A stretch of 64,000 nucleotides of DNA, taken from NCBI GenBank assembly GCA_015486015.1, contig WFSL01000027.1, forward strand, positions 11,869-75,868, in the 5' to 3' direction. This document shows positions 37,991-46,550 of the stretch, one piece after another. The position numbers and the translations under genes were made by a program. The notes beneath the pieces were generated by a model. The model had not been told where the DNA came from. It saw nothing but the letters and a program-made list of their open reading frames with translations, and did not search any database. The stretch comes from Aquificota bacterium. GTDB taxonomy: Bacteria; Thermosulfidibacterota; Thermosulfidibacteria; Thermosulfidibacterales; B14-G1. Numbering within the stretch: the stretch's first letter is position 1; each line of letters begins with the position of its first letter.

Positions 37991-38772
37991 GCCTTGTTGA
38001 CGCCCACTGTCACCTTCATATGGATGATTACAAGGGCGATCGGGGGGAGGTGATTCAGAGGGCTAAGGAGGAGGGGGTCGTCCACATGGTTACCGTGGGG
38101 ATAGATCTTTCCGATAGCAAAGGTGCCTTAGCCCTAACCCAGAAGGAGAAAGGTATTCTCTGTGCTGTTGGTGTTCATCCACATGCAGCTCGCAGGATGG
38201 GGAATGATGATCTCCGAGTGCTTGAAGAAATGGCAAGGCACCCTGCCGTGGTAGCTATTGGGGAGGTGGGGCTGGATTACTATCGGGACCTGTCGCCTCG
38301 GGAAACTCAAAGGGAGGTCTTAATTGGTCAGATAGGGCTTGCTAAGTCTGTGGGCAAACCCTTGGTGATCCATTGCAGAGACGCTTACAGGGACCTTGTG
38401 AGGATCTTACGTGCGCAGGGGGCGCAAGAGGTTGGAGGGATGATCCACTGCTTCTCCGGGGGTTGGAATGCTGCCAGGGCGTTTCTCGATATGGGATTTT
38501 ATCTCTCCTTTGCAGGACCCCTTACCTATCCCAAGAGTAGGGAACTCAGGGAGGTCTTCAAGAAGATACCGAACCACAGGATCTTGATGGAGACAGACGC
38601 CCCGTTTCTCTCGCCTCAGCCTGTGAGGGGCAGGAGGAACGAGCCTGCCTTTGTGGTTTATACTTACCAAGAGGGGGCACGTCTTAAGGGGCTGGAGCTG
38701 GAAGAGTGGTGCCTCGTGGTCGAGGAGAACTTTTACAAGGCCTTCAGGATATCTTCATGGGGCATTGTTTGA
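37987..38772 (+). CDS. tatD: TatD-family metal-dependent deoxyribonuclease
   Basis: TIM-barrel hydrolase of 261 residues with metal ligands in DAHCHLH, GEVGLDYYR, VIHCRDAY, IHCFSGG and METDAPFLSP. Homologues have 3'-5' exonuclease activity on damaged DNA. ATG 37987 overlaps the metG stop (ATGA). Last gene of the serS-holB-ricT-metG-tatD unit. Confidence 0.94.
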   Translation: MSLVDAHCHLHMDDYKGDRGEVIQRAKEEGVVHMVTVGIDLSDSKGALALTQKEKGILCAVGVHPHAARRMGNDDLRVLEEMARHPAVVAIGEVGLDYYRDLSPRETQREVLIGQIGLAKSVGKPLVIHCRDAYRDLVRILRAQGAQEVGGMIHCFSGGWNAARAFLDMGFYLSFAGPLTYPKSRELREVFKKIPNHRILMETDAPFLSPQPVRGRRNEPAFVVYTYQEGARLKGLELEEWCLVVEENFYKAFRISSWGIV

Positions 38773-38776
38773 TGAA

Positions 38777-38788
38777 ACTCTATAGAGT
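38777..38788. promoter_or_regulatory. Small palindrome in the iclR upstream region
   Basis: ACTCTATAGAGT, a perfect 12-bp palindrome between tatD and the IclR gene, about 70 bases before its -35 box. A weaker CTCATGTGAG dyad lies at 38833-38842. Possible regulator sites; unproven. Confidence 0.3.
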
Positions 38789-38860
38789 CAAATGATAGGG
38801 GGTCGTTACATAGCTCCCCATGGCAAGATCTCTCATGTGAGTCAATTTGTTTAATGGAGC

Positions 38861-38889
38861 TTGACAATTAATTAACCTTGTTCTATATT
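38861..38889 (+). promoter_or_regulatory. Sigma-70 promoter of the IclR-type gene
   Basis: Consensus TTGACA (38861-38866), 17-base spacer, TATATT (38884-38889), in an AT-rich stretch 29 bases before ATG 38918. Confidence 0.8.
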
Positions 38890-38917
38890 TTGGCTGATCA
38901 TAAAAAAGGAGGGAGAC

Positions 38918-39697
38918 ATGCAGAGGCCAAGTAAGAGAGAGACACCTCTGGTTAGGGCAGTTGATCACGCACTACAGCTTCTTTCATGCTACTCGGAGAA
39001 AGAGGAGATGGGTGTAACAGAGTTAAGTAAGAAGCTTGGATTACATAAAAACAATGTATTTAGGATCCTTGCTACCTTAGAGTTTAGGGGGTACATTGAA
39101 CAGAACGAAAAGACCGAGGGATATCGTTTGGGCTCCAAGATCTTTGAATTGGGGCTTTACTTTAAATACCAAATGGGTCTCATAAGGCATGCCAAACCCA
39201 TCATGGGAGAGATCGTGAGGCGCCATAACGAGACTACGTACCTTGGGGTTTTAAGGAATATTTATGCCATCTATATAGACAATGTGGAAACTACGCATAC
39301 TGTGCGGGTGGTCTCCCGGGTGGGGAGTCAGATACCTGCTTATGCCTCCGCTATCGGGAAGGTGCAGCTTGCCTATCTCCCCTCAGACGACTTGGAGCAG
39401 CTCTTGAGAGACAAAAAGCTGAAGCCCCTTACCAGTAACACTATCACGGAGAGGGAACTCTTGCTGGAGGAATTGAATAAGGTGGCGCGTCAAGGATACG
39501 CCTTGGATAACGAGGAGTTTGAGCAGGATGTAAGGTGTGTGGCCGCCCCTATTCGGGATTACACCAGATGGGTGGTGGCTGGGCTTTCTATTTCAGGGCC
39601 GGCCTTCAGGATGACAGACGAGGTCCTACCGGAGCTGATAGAGAGTGTGAAGTGGGGGGCATTGCAGATCTCCAAGAGCTTGGGATATGTGCCCTGA
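38918..39697 (+). CDS. IclR-family transcriptional regulator
   Basis: A 259-residue regulator with an N-terminal winged HTH (residues about 10-75: GVTELSKKLGLHKNNVFRILATLEFRGYI) and a C-terminal IclR effector domain (about 85-255, with AYASAIGKVQLAYLP and GYALDNEEFEQDVRCVAAPI). Such proteins usually sense aromatic or small organic acids. The target is not evident: it stands alone, convergent with pdxA. GGAGG lies 8 bases before the ATG. Confidence 0.93.
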   Translation: MQRPSKRETPLVRAVDHALQLLSCYSEKEEMGVTELSKKLGLHKNNVFRILATLEFRGYIEQNEKTEGYRLGSKIFELGLYFKYQMGLIRHAKPIMGEIVRRHNETTYLGVLRNIYAIYIDNVETTHTVRVVSRVGSQIPAYASAIGKVQLAYLPSDDLEQLLRDKKLKPLTSNTITERELLLEELNKVARQGYALDNEEFEQDVRCVAAPIRDYTRWVVAGLSISGPAFRMTDEVLPELIESVKWGALQISKSLGYVP

Positions 39698-39714
39698 TTT
39701 TTTATATTGGGGAC

Positions 39715-40725
39715 TTACCGAAGCTTAAGCCTCTTCGTTGCCAGTTTTAGGGCCAGTTTATACGCTGCATCTAAGCTTTCAGGATGGGCTATCCCTTTTC
39801 CTGCGATGTCGAAGGCGGTTCCATGATCCACGGATGTCCTCACAATGGGGAGCCCTAAGGTGAGGTTTACTCCCCTATCGAATGCTTCTAATTTAACGGG
39901 GATTAGTCCTTGGTCGTGGTACATCGCCACCACGGCGTGGAATTCCCCTTGGGCGTGACGATGAAAGAGGGTGTCGGCAGGATAGGGCCCCCAAACGGGG
40001 TAGCCGATTTCCCTGAGGTCCTCTATGGCAGGGATAATGATCCTTTCTTCCTCATCACCAAAGGCCCCCTCTTCCCCTGCATGAGGGTTCAGGGCAGCTA
40101 CGGCTACCTTGGGTTCTTCTATGCCGAACCAGTCTTTCAGACACCGGTATGTGAGGCGAGTGATTCGGAACACCTCCTGACGGGTTATAAGGCGAGGCAC
40201 GTCCCTCAATGCCACATGGATGGTGATTAGGCTCACCCGGATGCTGTCGCCTATGAGCATCATGGCATAATCTTGGCATCCTGTGATCTCTGCTAGCAGC
40301 TCTGTATGCCCTGGATAGGGGTATCCTGCTGCATGAATAGAGGCCTTGTGCAGAGGTGCAGTGACAACAGCGGCTATTTTCCCCTTTAATGCGAGGAGGG
40401 CCCCCTCCTTCACATACCTCACTACGGCCTCCCCGCATTTGATGGAGGAGCACCCAGGGGCAAAATGGGCAGACTCCAGGCTGGTGATGGAAAGAATGTA
40501 ACCCCCTTCTTTTAATGGGGCTAAGTTTATTGGATCTCCTTCGACGGGGATTAGGGGGATGTGCATACCAAGGAGTGAGGAGTAAAAATCCATCACCCTT
40601 TTATCCCCTATGATCAAGGGGATGCTCTCCCTTTGCCATTCACTCTTGGAAAGGGCCTTCAGAATAATCTCTGGCCCGATGCCGGCCGGATCCCCCATGG
40701 TTACTCCAATGACTGGTCTTTCCAA
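39715..40725 (-). CDS. pdxA: 4-hydroxythreonine-4-phosphate dehydrogenase
   Basis: NAD-linked enzyme of the DXP-dependent pyridoxal phosphate pathway. The 336-residue protein starts ERPVIGVTMGDPAGIGPEI and shows TAPLHKASIHAAG, GHTELLAE, NPHAGEEGAFGDEE and MYHDQGLIPVK (metal ligands). The start is TTG 40725, behind GGAGG with 5-base spacing, inside the end of the S4 gene (25-base overlap). Confidence 0.95.
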   Translation of the reverse strand: MERPVIGVTMGDPAGIGPEIILKALSKSEWQRESIPLIIGDKRVMDFYSSLLGMHIPLIPVEGDPINLAPLKEGGYILSITSLESAHFAPGCSSIKCGEAVVRYVKEGALLALKGKIAAVVTAPLHKASIHAAGYPYPGHTELLAEITGCQDYAMMLIGDSIRVSLITIHVALRDVPRLITRQEVFRITRLTYRCLKDWFGIEEPKVAVAALNPHAGEEGAFGDEEERIIIPAIEDLREIGYPVWGPYPADTLFHRHAQGEFHAVVAMYHDQGLIPVKLEAFDRGVNLTLGLPIVRTSVDHGTAFDIAGKGIAHPESLDAAYKLALKLATKRLKLR

Positions 40726-40982
40726 TCCTTCCTCCTTTCTTCGAGCAGGGTATATAGGGTATGGGCTTCCCCCTTTTTCACATTACCCCCTGGAAGGGCT
40801 TCAACCCTTACCTTCAGATAGACAGTAGCCAGGTCTATCTCCAAGATGTCTCCGATCTTGAGTGGGTGTGATGGCTTGGCTTCCCTTCCATTTACCTTGA
40901 CCGCCTTGAGGCGGCAGGCCTTGGTAGCCATGCTCCGTCTCCTTAGGATTCGAGAGATCTTGAGAAACCTGTCTAATCTCAA
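40701..40982 (-). CDS. S4-domain RNA-binding protein (RqcP/Hsp15-like)
   Basis: Short protein of 93 residues consisting of an S4 fold: MRLDRFLKISRILRRRSMATKAC at the start, VKVNGREAKPSHPLKIGDILEI. This is the Hsp15/RqcP type that acts on stalled 50S subunits. It lies between trxB and pdxA on the same strand and overlaps pdxA. Confidence 0.87.
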   Translation of the reverse strand: MRLDRFLKISRILRRRSMATKACRLKAVKVNGREAKPSHPLKIGDILEIDLATVYLKVRVEALPGGNVKKGEAHTLYTLLEERRKDWKDQSLE

Positions 40983-41008
40983 TGCATTAGCCTGATTCGA
41001 AAGGCCAT

Positions 41009-41950
41009 TCAGCTTAGGTCCCAGTGGAATGTCCTTTCGAGATACCGCTCTGCTGCATGGGCTGCTGTGGCCCCATCCCCCACTGCAGTGGAGACCTGGC
41101 GGAGGATCTTGCGGCGCACATCTCCTGCGGCAAAGATGCCTGGCACGCTGGTCTCCATGTTCTCTCCTGTGATCACAAATCCCTCTGCGTCCAAGTCTAC
41201 CACGCCTTTGAGGAACGCACTATTTGGTCTCCATCCTACAAATAGGAAGAGGCCTAATACCTTCAGTACTTGCTTTTCCCCTGACTCCAGGTTCCTGACC
41301 CTTATCCCTTCTAAAAGGCCTTCACCAATAAGCTCATCCACGGCGGAAGACCAAAGCACCTCTACCTTATCGCTTTGAAGTAGCCTCTCTTGCAAGATCC
41401 TGGCTGCCCTTAGCTTGTTCCTCCGGTGGATGAGGTACACCTTCTTTGCGAACTTGGTGAGATAAAGGGCTTCTTGAACGGCGGTGTCTCCACCGCCCAC
41501 AACAGCTACATTTTGTCCTTTGTAAAATGGAGCATCGCAGGTGGCGCAGAATGAGATACCCCTACCAATGAACTCATCCTCGCGGGGCAGCCCCAGCCTC
41601 TTGGGTGATGCACCAGAGGCCACCACCACTGTCTTTGCCTCCAGCCAGTCGCTGTCCACATATACCACCTTAAATGCCCTGTCTTCTTCAAGGGCCCGGA
41701 CCTCACCCTGCCTAATGGGCACATTTAGCTTGTCTACTTGGGCTTTGATCCTGCTCACCAATTCCATGCCCGTTATCCCTTCTGGGAAACCTGGGTAGTT
41801 CTCCACCAGATCAGTCATGGCGATCTGTCCCCCTGGGGCCACTCTCTCCACCAAGAGCACATTGAGCCTGGAGCGTGCAGCGTATAGTGCAGCGGTGAGG
41901 CCTGCAGGTCCTCCCCCTACGATAATGAGATCGTATGCCTCTTTCTTCAT
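41009..41950 (-). CDS. trxB: Thioredoxin-disulfide reductase
   Basis: FAD/NADPH enzyme of 313 residues. FAD motif [17 protein letters not shown], redox pair CATC in [18 protein letters not shown] motif [13 protein letters not shown], and a C-terminal [27 protein letters not shown]. Follows the GNAT gene by 60 bases on the same strand; may be in the same transcript. Confidence 0.96.
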   Translation of the reverse strand: MKKEAYDLIIVGGGPAGLTAALYAARSRLNVLLVERVAPGGQIAMTDLVENYPGFPEGITGMELVSRIKAQVDKLNVPIRQGEVRALEEDRAFKVVYVDSDWLEAKTVVVASGASPKRLGLPREDEFIGRGISFCATCDAPFYKGQNVAVVGGGDTAVQEALYLTKFAKKVYLIHRRNKLRAARILQERLLQSDKVEVLWSSAVDELIGEGLLEGIRVRNLESGEKQVLKVLGLFLFVGWRPNSAFLKGVVDLDAEGFVITGENMETSVPGIFAAGDVRRKILRQVSTAVGDGATAAHAAERYLERTFHWDLS

Positions 41951-42010
41951 CCTTCCCCTCCCATATGCCGAGATGCCTCTAAAGGAGGTTATCTCGATGG
42001 CCTTTACACC

Positions 42011-43159
42011 TCAAGGCATCTCATTCCGAGGAGAAGCTTTCAAGGTCATCTCATAGATCCGGTACCTCTTATACAGTCTTCCACCCAGCTTTTCTATGAA
42101 GGAGTTGATGGCATGGTTGTCCTCAAGGGTCCATGATAATTCCCCTCCGTGATATCCCCTTTTTCTCCCTGCCTCTAAGGAGTGGAGAGATAGTAATAGC
42201 TCCAGCCCTTTGTTTCTAAAGGCCTTTCTTACGCCCAGGGCGACGAGCCTCCCCTGGGTTATGTGCCTGGAGTAGAGGTAGAACTTGAATATCCCCAGTG
42301 GGAAGAGGCTGCCCTTCATCCTCTTGAAGACCTGGTTGTAGTCAGGGAGGCTGAGGGAGACCGCCACAGGTTCTCCGTCTGCCTTCTCTGCGATAAGGGC
42401 AAGATCCGGTACCACTAAGGGCTTGAGCCTCTTTGCCATGTGCACCACCTCTTCTCTCTTCAGTGGTACGAAACCCCAGTTAGCCTCCCATGCATCATTA
42501 TACACGGTGATGAAGCGTTCGAGCTCCTCATTGAATCTGCGCACATTGGCCTTGCGTATCTTGAAGCCGTAGCGCTTCTGGAGCTTCTCTGCAAGGTTGA
42601 GGACCTGAGAAGGCACATCCCTCCAGATTTCAAACCAGTATGCATAGAGATCCTTGGCCTTGGTGAAGCCGTAGCGCTCGAGGAAGTCCTTATAGTATGG
42701 TGGATTGTAAGGCATCATGATCACAGGGTCCTCGTTAAACCCCTCGATAAGCAGGCCGCATTCGTGGTTTGTAGAGAAGGAGAGGGGACCCCGCATTACC
42801 TCTATCCCCCTTTCCCGAAGCCACTGCTCCCCAGCATTTAAAAGCTCCTTTGCCACTGCGTAATCCTTTACCGTTTCAAAGAAGCCAAAGGCCCCCATCT
42901 TTTCTCCATGGAACTCCTCATATGCATGGTCTATGGTGATAGCGATTCTGCCCTGAGCACGGCCCTTGGCATCCCTAAGGAGGAAATACACGCCATCTGC
43001 ATGTGAGAAAAAAGGGTTCTTCTCTGGCCTTAAAAACTGGAGATGGTCTACCACAATGGGGGCCACCCAGTGGTTGTCGTAGCGGTAGACCCTCCAAGGC
43101 ATCCGGACGAATTCAATCAAGGCCCTCCGGTTAGCGGGATCAACCACCTCTACAGCCAT
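42011..43159 (-). CDS. GNAT-family acyltransferase (YghO-like; candidate ceramide-synthase type)
   Basis: A 382-residue protein with a C-terminal GNAT fold (about residues 200-375, LVALGVRKAFRNKGLELLLSLHSLEAGRKRGYHGGELSW) and an N-terminal half typical of the YghO group (RVYRYDNHWVAPIVVDHLQFLRPEKNPFF, RGPLSFSTNHECGLLIEGF, MMPYNPPYYKDFLERYGFTKAKDL). In Caulobacter a member of this group is the bacterial ceramide synthase bCerS. Here it directly follows an alpha-oxoamine synthase and a PaaK-like ligase, the sort of set needed to make and N-acylate a long-chain amino ketone. The lipid role is inference. Confidence 0.75.
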   Translation of the reverse strand: MAVEVVDPANRRALIEFVRMPWRVYRYDNHWVAPIVVDHLQFLRPEKNPFFSHADGVYFLLRDAKGRAQGRIAITIDHAYEEFHGEKMGAFGFFETVKDYAVAKELLNAGEQWLRERGIEVMRGPLSFSTNHECGLLIEGFNEDPVIMMPYNPPYYKDFLERYGFTKAKDLYAYWFEIWRDVPSQVLNLAEKLQKRYGFKIRKANVRRFNEELERFITVYNDAWEANWGFVPLKREEVVHMAKRLKPLVVPDLALIAEKADGEPVAVSLSLPDYNQVFKRMKGSLFPLGIFKFYLYSRHITQGRLVALGVRKAFRNKGLELLLSLHSLEAGRKRGYHGGELSWTLEDNHAINSFIEKLGGRLYKRYRIYEMTLKASPRNEMP

Positions 43160-43225
43160 AACTCCTCCCTTTCCCTTTGATCTTCCTCAAGAAAACCATG
43201 CTCTGGGCAGTGATGCAAGGGCTGT

Positions 43226-44410
43226 TTAGATGAGGCCCAATTCTTTGCCTGCTTGGGCGAAAGCATCCAGGGCCAGTGAGAGGTCCTCCTCTGTATGGGT
43301 GGCCATTAAGGTGACCCGAAGGCGGCTTGTGCCAGGAGGTACGGTAGGAGGCCTTATGCCCGCCACAAACACCCCATGCTTCAAAAGCATCTCGCTCATC
43401 TGCATGGTCTTATCCTCAGGGCCAATGATCACAGGTACTACAGCAGTGCCTTGGTTGGTGACATCAAAACCCATAGAGCTCAGTCCATCTACAAAGATTT
43501 TCACGTTGTGATGGAGCCTTTGGCGCCTCTCAGGCTCCTCTTGCATCAACCTTATGGCCTCTAATGCCACAGCCATATCTGCTGGGGGAAGGGCTGTGGT
43601 AAATATGAAGCTTCTGGCCTTGTTGATAAGATACTCCCTGAGGATTTTGCTCCCAGCTATGTAGGCACCAAAACCCCCCAGGGCCTTGCCCAAGGTGCCC
43701 ATTTGTATTGGCACCCTTTTGGTGAGGCCAAAGTACTCTACGGTGCCTGCACCTCTCTCACCCAAGACGCCGGTAGCATGGGCCTCGTCCACCATGATCC
43801 AGGCCCCATACTTCTCGGCCAGCTCCACCATCTCCGGCAAAGGTGCAATATCACCATCCATACTAAAGACCCCATCCACCAAAATCATCCGCCGCCGTCC
43901 CTTCTCATTCCTTAAGAGGTTCTCCAGGGCGTTCATATCCTTATGAGGGAAAACCACTACCTTGGCACGTGAGAGGCGGCATCCATCTATGATGGATGCA
44001 TGGTTGAGCTCGTCTGAGAAGGCCACGTCCCCAGGACCCAAAAGGCTGGAGATGATGCCCACATTGGCCATGTAACCGCAGTTGAATATCAGGGCAGTCT
44101 CAGTACCCTTAAATTTGGCTATGGCCTCCTCCAGTTTCTTGTGGAGGGTCATGGTACCTGATACCAAACGGGAAGCTGAAGCGCTGGTACCGTAACAATC
44201 TATAGCCTTCTTGGCCGCCTCTGTGAGTCTGGGGTGGTTCGCCAGGCCCAGATAGTTGTTGGAGCACATGAGCACCACCTCCCGACCGTCCAGGGTCACA
44301 CGAGGGGATTGGGCCGTCTCTATATTCCGCAAAAAGCGGTAACGACCCGCCGATTTTATGGCTGTTAGCTCTTGGGAGAGGGAGGTGTCCAGCTCTTTCC
44401 TCAATCCCAT
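43226..44410 (-). CDS. Alpha-oxoamine synthase (BioF / serine palmitoyltransferase-like)
   Basis: PLP enzyme of 394 residues that condenses an acyl thioester with an amino acid. Motifs: CSNNYLGLANHP, GTSASASRLVSGT, SDELNHASIIDG, MVDEAHATGVLGERG and the PLP lysine in GTLGKALGGFGAYIAGS. Overall sequence is closest in feel to BioF (8-amino-7-oxononanoate synthase), but no biotin genes are adjacent; a neighbouring GNAT acyltransferase and AMP ligase suggest a serine-palmitoyltransferase-like role. KBL is the third option. Start overlaps the ligase end by 10 bases. Confidence 0.8.
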   Translation of the reverse strand: MGLRKELDTSLSQELTAIKSAGRYRFLRNIETAQSPRVTLDGREVVLMCSNNYLGLANHPRLTEAAKKAIDCYGTSASASRLVSGTMTLHKKLEEAIAKFKGTETALIFNCGYMANVGIISSLLGPGDVAFSDELNHASIIDGCRLSRAKVVVFPHKDMNALENLLRNEKGRRRMILVDGVFSMDGDIAPLPEMVELAEKYGAWIMVDEAHATGVLGERGAGTVEYFGLTKRVPIQMGTLGKALGGFGAYIAGSKILREYLINKARSFIFTTALPPADMAVALEAIRLMQEEPERRQRLHHNVKIFVDGLSSMGFDVTNQGTAVVPVIIGPEDKTMQMSEMLLKHGVFVAGIRPPTVPPGTSRLRVTLMATHTEEDLSLALDAFAQAGKELGLI

Positions 44411-45603
44411 TTCCGCTTATCCTCCAGAAGCTTTCCCTCCCCCAGTTGGCCAATCTCCAAGAGCTTCACAGCATCTACTTTCAGACGGAAGGTCTCTCCA
44501 GCCCGCTTCTGGAGGGCACCCAGATCTTCTGGGGATACACCTTCTCCCTCTACCAGGAGGGTGAGGGTATCCCGTACCCCCTCTCGATCTACCACCACCC
44601 GAAGGGCCTTCGCCCAAGGGAACTCTCTACCTAAGGCCTTTACCTGATGGCCATGAATGAAGAGGCCCCTTACCTTGACAGCGTTTCCCACCCGGCCCAT
44701 GAAGCCTGCCAGTCTGGGAGAAGTCCACCGGCCACATGGGCAAGGATCCTCCAGGAACTTGGAGAGATCCCCTGTACCGAATCGGATGAGGGGATAGACA
44801 GGACTTAATAGGGTGACTACCACTTCACCCACCTTACCCAGGGGCAAGGGTTCTCCCGTGACAGGATCGCAGATCTGGACCACTATGTCTTGGGCCAGAT
44901 GGAGGCCATCCTTTTGGGAGCATTCAAAGCCAATGGTGCCTACATCGGCAGTACCATAACACTGGTAAGTGTCTATGCCCCATTCCTCCTCAAACATGTT
45001 TCGGAGATGGTTCGGCAAGGGCTCGGCAGAGACTAAGGCCTTTTTGATGGGAAATTTCCCGGGACCATGCCCTTTCTCCTGGGCCACCTCCAATAAGGCT
45101 GCCAGGAAGCTGGGGGTGCCTACAAAGCCTGTAATTCCCAGCCTAGTGATGATATTCACCTGGAGCTCCCTGTTCCCTACCCCCGTAGGTACTACCACGG
45201 CCCCCAATACCCTCAAGCCCTCATCATACATGAAGCCGGCAGGTGTAAGGTGGTAGGAAAAGGTGTTTACCACCAGATCTCCCGGGCCGAAGCCCGCTGC
45301 CTCTAAGGCCTGGGCCCTCCTCCAATAATCTGGCACCGCGCCCTGGGGATCGAAGATGGGTCCTGGTGACACAAAAATCCGAGCCAGGAAGGAAACATCT
45401 GCAGCCAAAAGTCCACCAAAAGGGGGGGTCTGAGTTTGGAGATCCCCCAGTTGGTCCTTCTTCAATACAGGGATCCGGGCTAACCCTTCCTCTCCATGGA
45501 TATCCTCGAGGGCCAAGCCTGCCTCCTCCATGCGCCTTCTTAAGACAGGGCATCTCTTCCATGCCAGGGCCAATGTCTCCTTTATTCTGGTGTCTATGTC
45601 CAT
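44401..45603 (-). CDS. PaaK-like (phenylacetate-CoA ligase family) AMP-forming ligase
   Basis: Adenylate-forming ligase of 400 residues, slightly shorter than phenylacetate-CoA ligase. It shows VGTPSFLAALLEVAQ, the adenosine region QCYGTADVGTIGFEC, RFGTGDLSKFLEDPCPCGR and a C-terminal EGKLLEDKRKW. Substrate unknown. Ligases of this family often activate aromatic or fatty acids as CoA or ACP thioesters; in context it may supply acyl groups for the oxoamine synthase or the GNAT enzyme. First gene of the minus-strand unit; divergent from the small ORF at 45761. Confidence 0.75.
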   Translation of the reverse strand: MDIDTRIKETLALAWKRCPVLRRRMEEAGLALEDIHGEEGLARIPVLKKDQLGDLQTQTPPFGGLLAADVSFLARIFVSPGPIFDPQGAVPDYWRRAQALEAAGFGPGDLVVNTFSYHLTPAGFMYDEGLRVLGAVVVPTGVGNRELQVNIITRLGITGFVGTPSFLAALLEVAQEKGHGPGKFPIKKALVSAEPLPNHLRNMFEEEWGIDTYQCYGTADVGTIGFECSQKDGLHLAQDIVVQICDPVTGEPLPLGKVGEVVVTLLSPVYPLIRFGTGDLSKFLEDPCPCGRWTSPRLAGFMGRVGNAVKVRGLFIHGHQVKALGREFPWAKALRVVVDREGVRDTLTLLVEGEGVSPEDLGALQKRAGETFRLKVDAVKLLEIGQLGEGKLLEDKRKWD

Positions 45604-45689
45604 AGCCTCACCCCATGGTTATTTTAAATTTTATCCCTAAATCCTTGAGAGGCCAAGCCCATTTATGGTTTGGTTGTAAAAAAAAATTC

Positions 45690-45718
45690 TTGACAAAACT
45701 GAAGAAATAGGTTATGCC
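45690..45718 (+). promoter_or_regulatory. Possible promoter of the SatP-like unit
   Basis: TTGACA (45690-45695), 17-base spacer, TATGCC (45713-45718). The -10 is weak. It lies in the only gene-poor stretch of the window (45604-45964), which otherwise holds an A9 run at 45679-45687 and the small ORF; nothing else is recognised there. Confidence 0.45.
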
Positions 45719-45760
45719 CCTTCAAAAGCTGTTTGCTCTTTCTGAGAAAGGAGGTGAGTT

Positions 45761-45953
45761 ATGGATGATGAGGAATTATTGCAGCCTTTTGTGCGTGCGT
45801 CCAATGGTGGGGGATCCTTTGTCGATTTTTTGTTATAACGAAGGTCCATACTTGTGTGTGACACGTGGCCCTCCTTATAGGGACAAGTCATTTTATCTGC
45901 TGGATGGGAGGTTGTATTGGTATAAGTACTTAGATCAAATTGCGATAGAATAG
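45761..45953 (+). CDS. Small ORF upstream of the SatP-like gene, possible frameshift
   Basis: ATG 45761 has an excellent AAAGGAGGT 5 bases upstream and encodes 25 residues (MDDEELLQPFVRASNGGGS...) before TAA at 45836-45838. The next frame stays open to 45953 and reads YNEGPYLCVTRGPPYRDKSF and YLLDGRLYWYKYLDQ. Removing one T from the T6 run at about 45822-45827 would join them into one 63-residue protein. Alternatively an ATG at 45765 gives a 62-residue protein wholly in the second frame. No family recognised. It ends 11 bases before the SatP-like gene, whose ribosome site lies in the gap. Confidence 0.4.
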
Positions 45954-45964
45954 AGGAGGTAAAA

Positions 45965-46483
45965 ATGGAGCATATGGCACATGTAGCAATGAATACCCTT
46001 ATTTGGGAAGCAGCAATAATGTTGTGGATAATTGGATTGGTTGAGCTGGGTGTGGATAAGCGGCATGACCCAAAGGATTTTGGGTGGGTGTTGCTTACAG
46101 GTGGTTTGATGGAAACGGTGGCGATGTGCTTCCTCATTGGTGCTGGGGATATGTTTGGGGCCACCGCCGCCGCCGCATTCATACTCCTCCTTTGGGTGTT
46201 GGGTGTAGGTTTAGTGACTGGCACAAACCGTGCTGTCCAGAATCATGCGATATGGTTTACTGGCTTCTATTTCTTGGGGGCCACCATATTCACTGCTTCT
46301 CACCATCTTGTGTTTTTGAGCTTTATGCTTGGCATTTTGGTACCCCTCACGTGGCTTCTCTCACTGGCAAACTATACAGGGATACATGGTTTGGCTAAAA
46401 TCGGAGGGTTCTTATCGGCAGTGGATGGGATCCTGTTCTTTATATGGGCCTTATCAACAGCTATTGGTCATCATCTGCCTTAG
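45965..46483 (+). CDS. Six-helix membrane protein, SatP/YaaH (GPR1/FUN34) -like
   Basis: A 172-residue protein with six hydrophobic helices. The central block GGLMETVAMCFLIGAGDMFGATAAAAFILL resembles the GG...E...GD.FGATA pattern of the acetate/succinate uptake family (SatP), and the end GGFLSAVDGILFFIWALS matches its last helix. It is shorter than typical SatP and lacks the N-terminal NPAPLG box, so the substrate assignment is tentative; AmiS/UreI channels are another six-helix possibility. GGAGG precedes the ATG. Confidence 0.6.
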   Translation: MEHMAHVAMNTLIWEAAIMLWIIGLVELGVDKRHDPKDFGWVLLTGGLMETVAMCFLIGAGDMFGATAAAAFILLLWVLGVGLVTGTNRAVQNHAIWFTGFYFLGATIFTASHHLVFLSFMLGILVPLTWLLSLANYTGIHGLAKIGGFLSAVDGILFFIWALSTAIGHHLP

Positions 46484-46514
46484 AAGTGTACCAACTTTTT
46501 CTAATACGTTACCC

Positions 46515-46548
46515 TATGTAGGCCCCCACGGGGGCCTACATAATTTTA
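46515..46548 (+). terminator. Intrinsic terminator after the SatP-like gene
   Basis: Perfect stem of 11-13 pairs: TATGTAGGCCCCC (46515-46527) with GGGGGCCTACATA (46530-46542), then ATTTTATTT. It separates this unit from the convergent galT. Confidence 0.88.
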
Positions 46549-46550
46549 TT

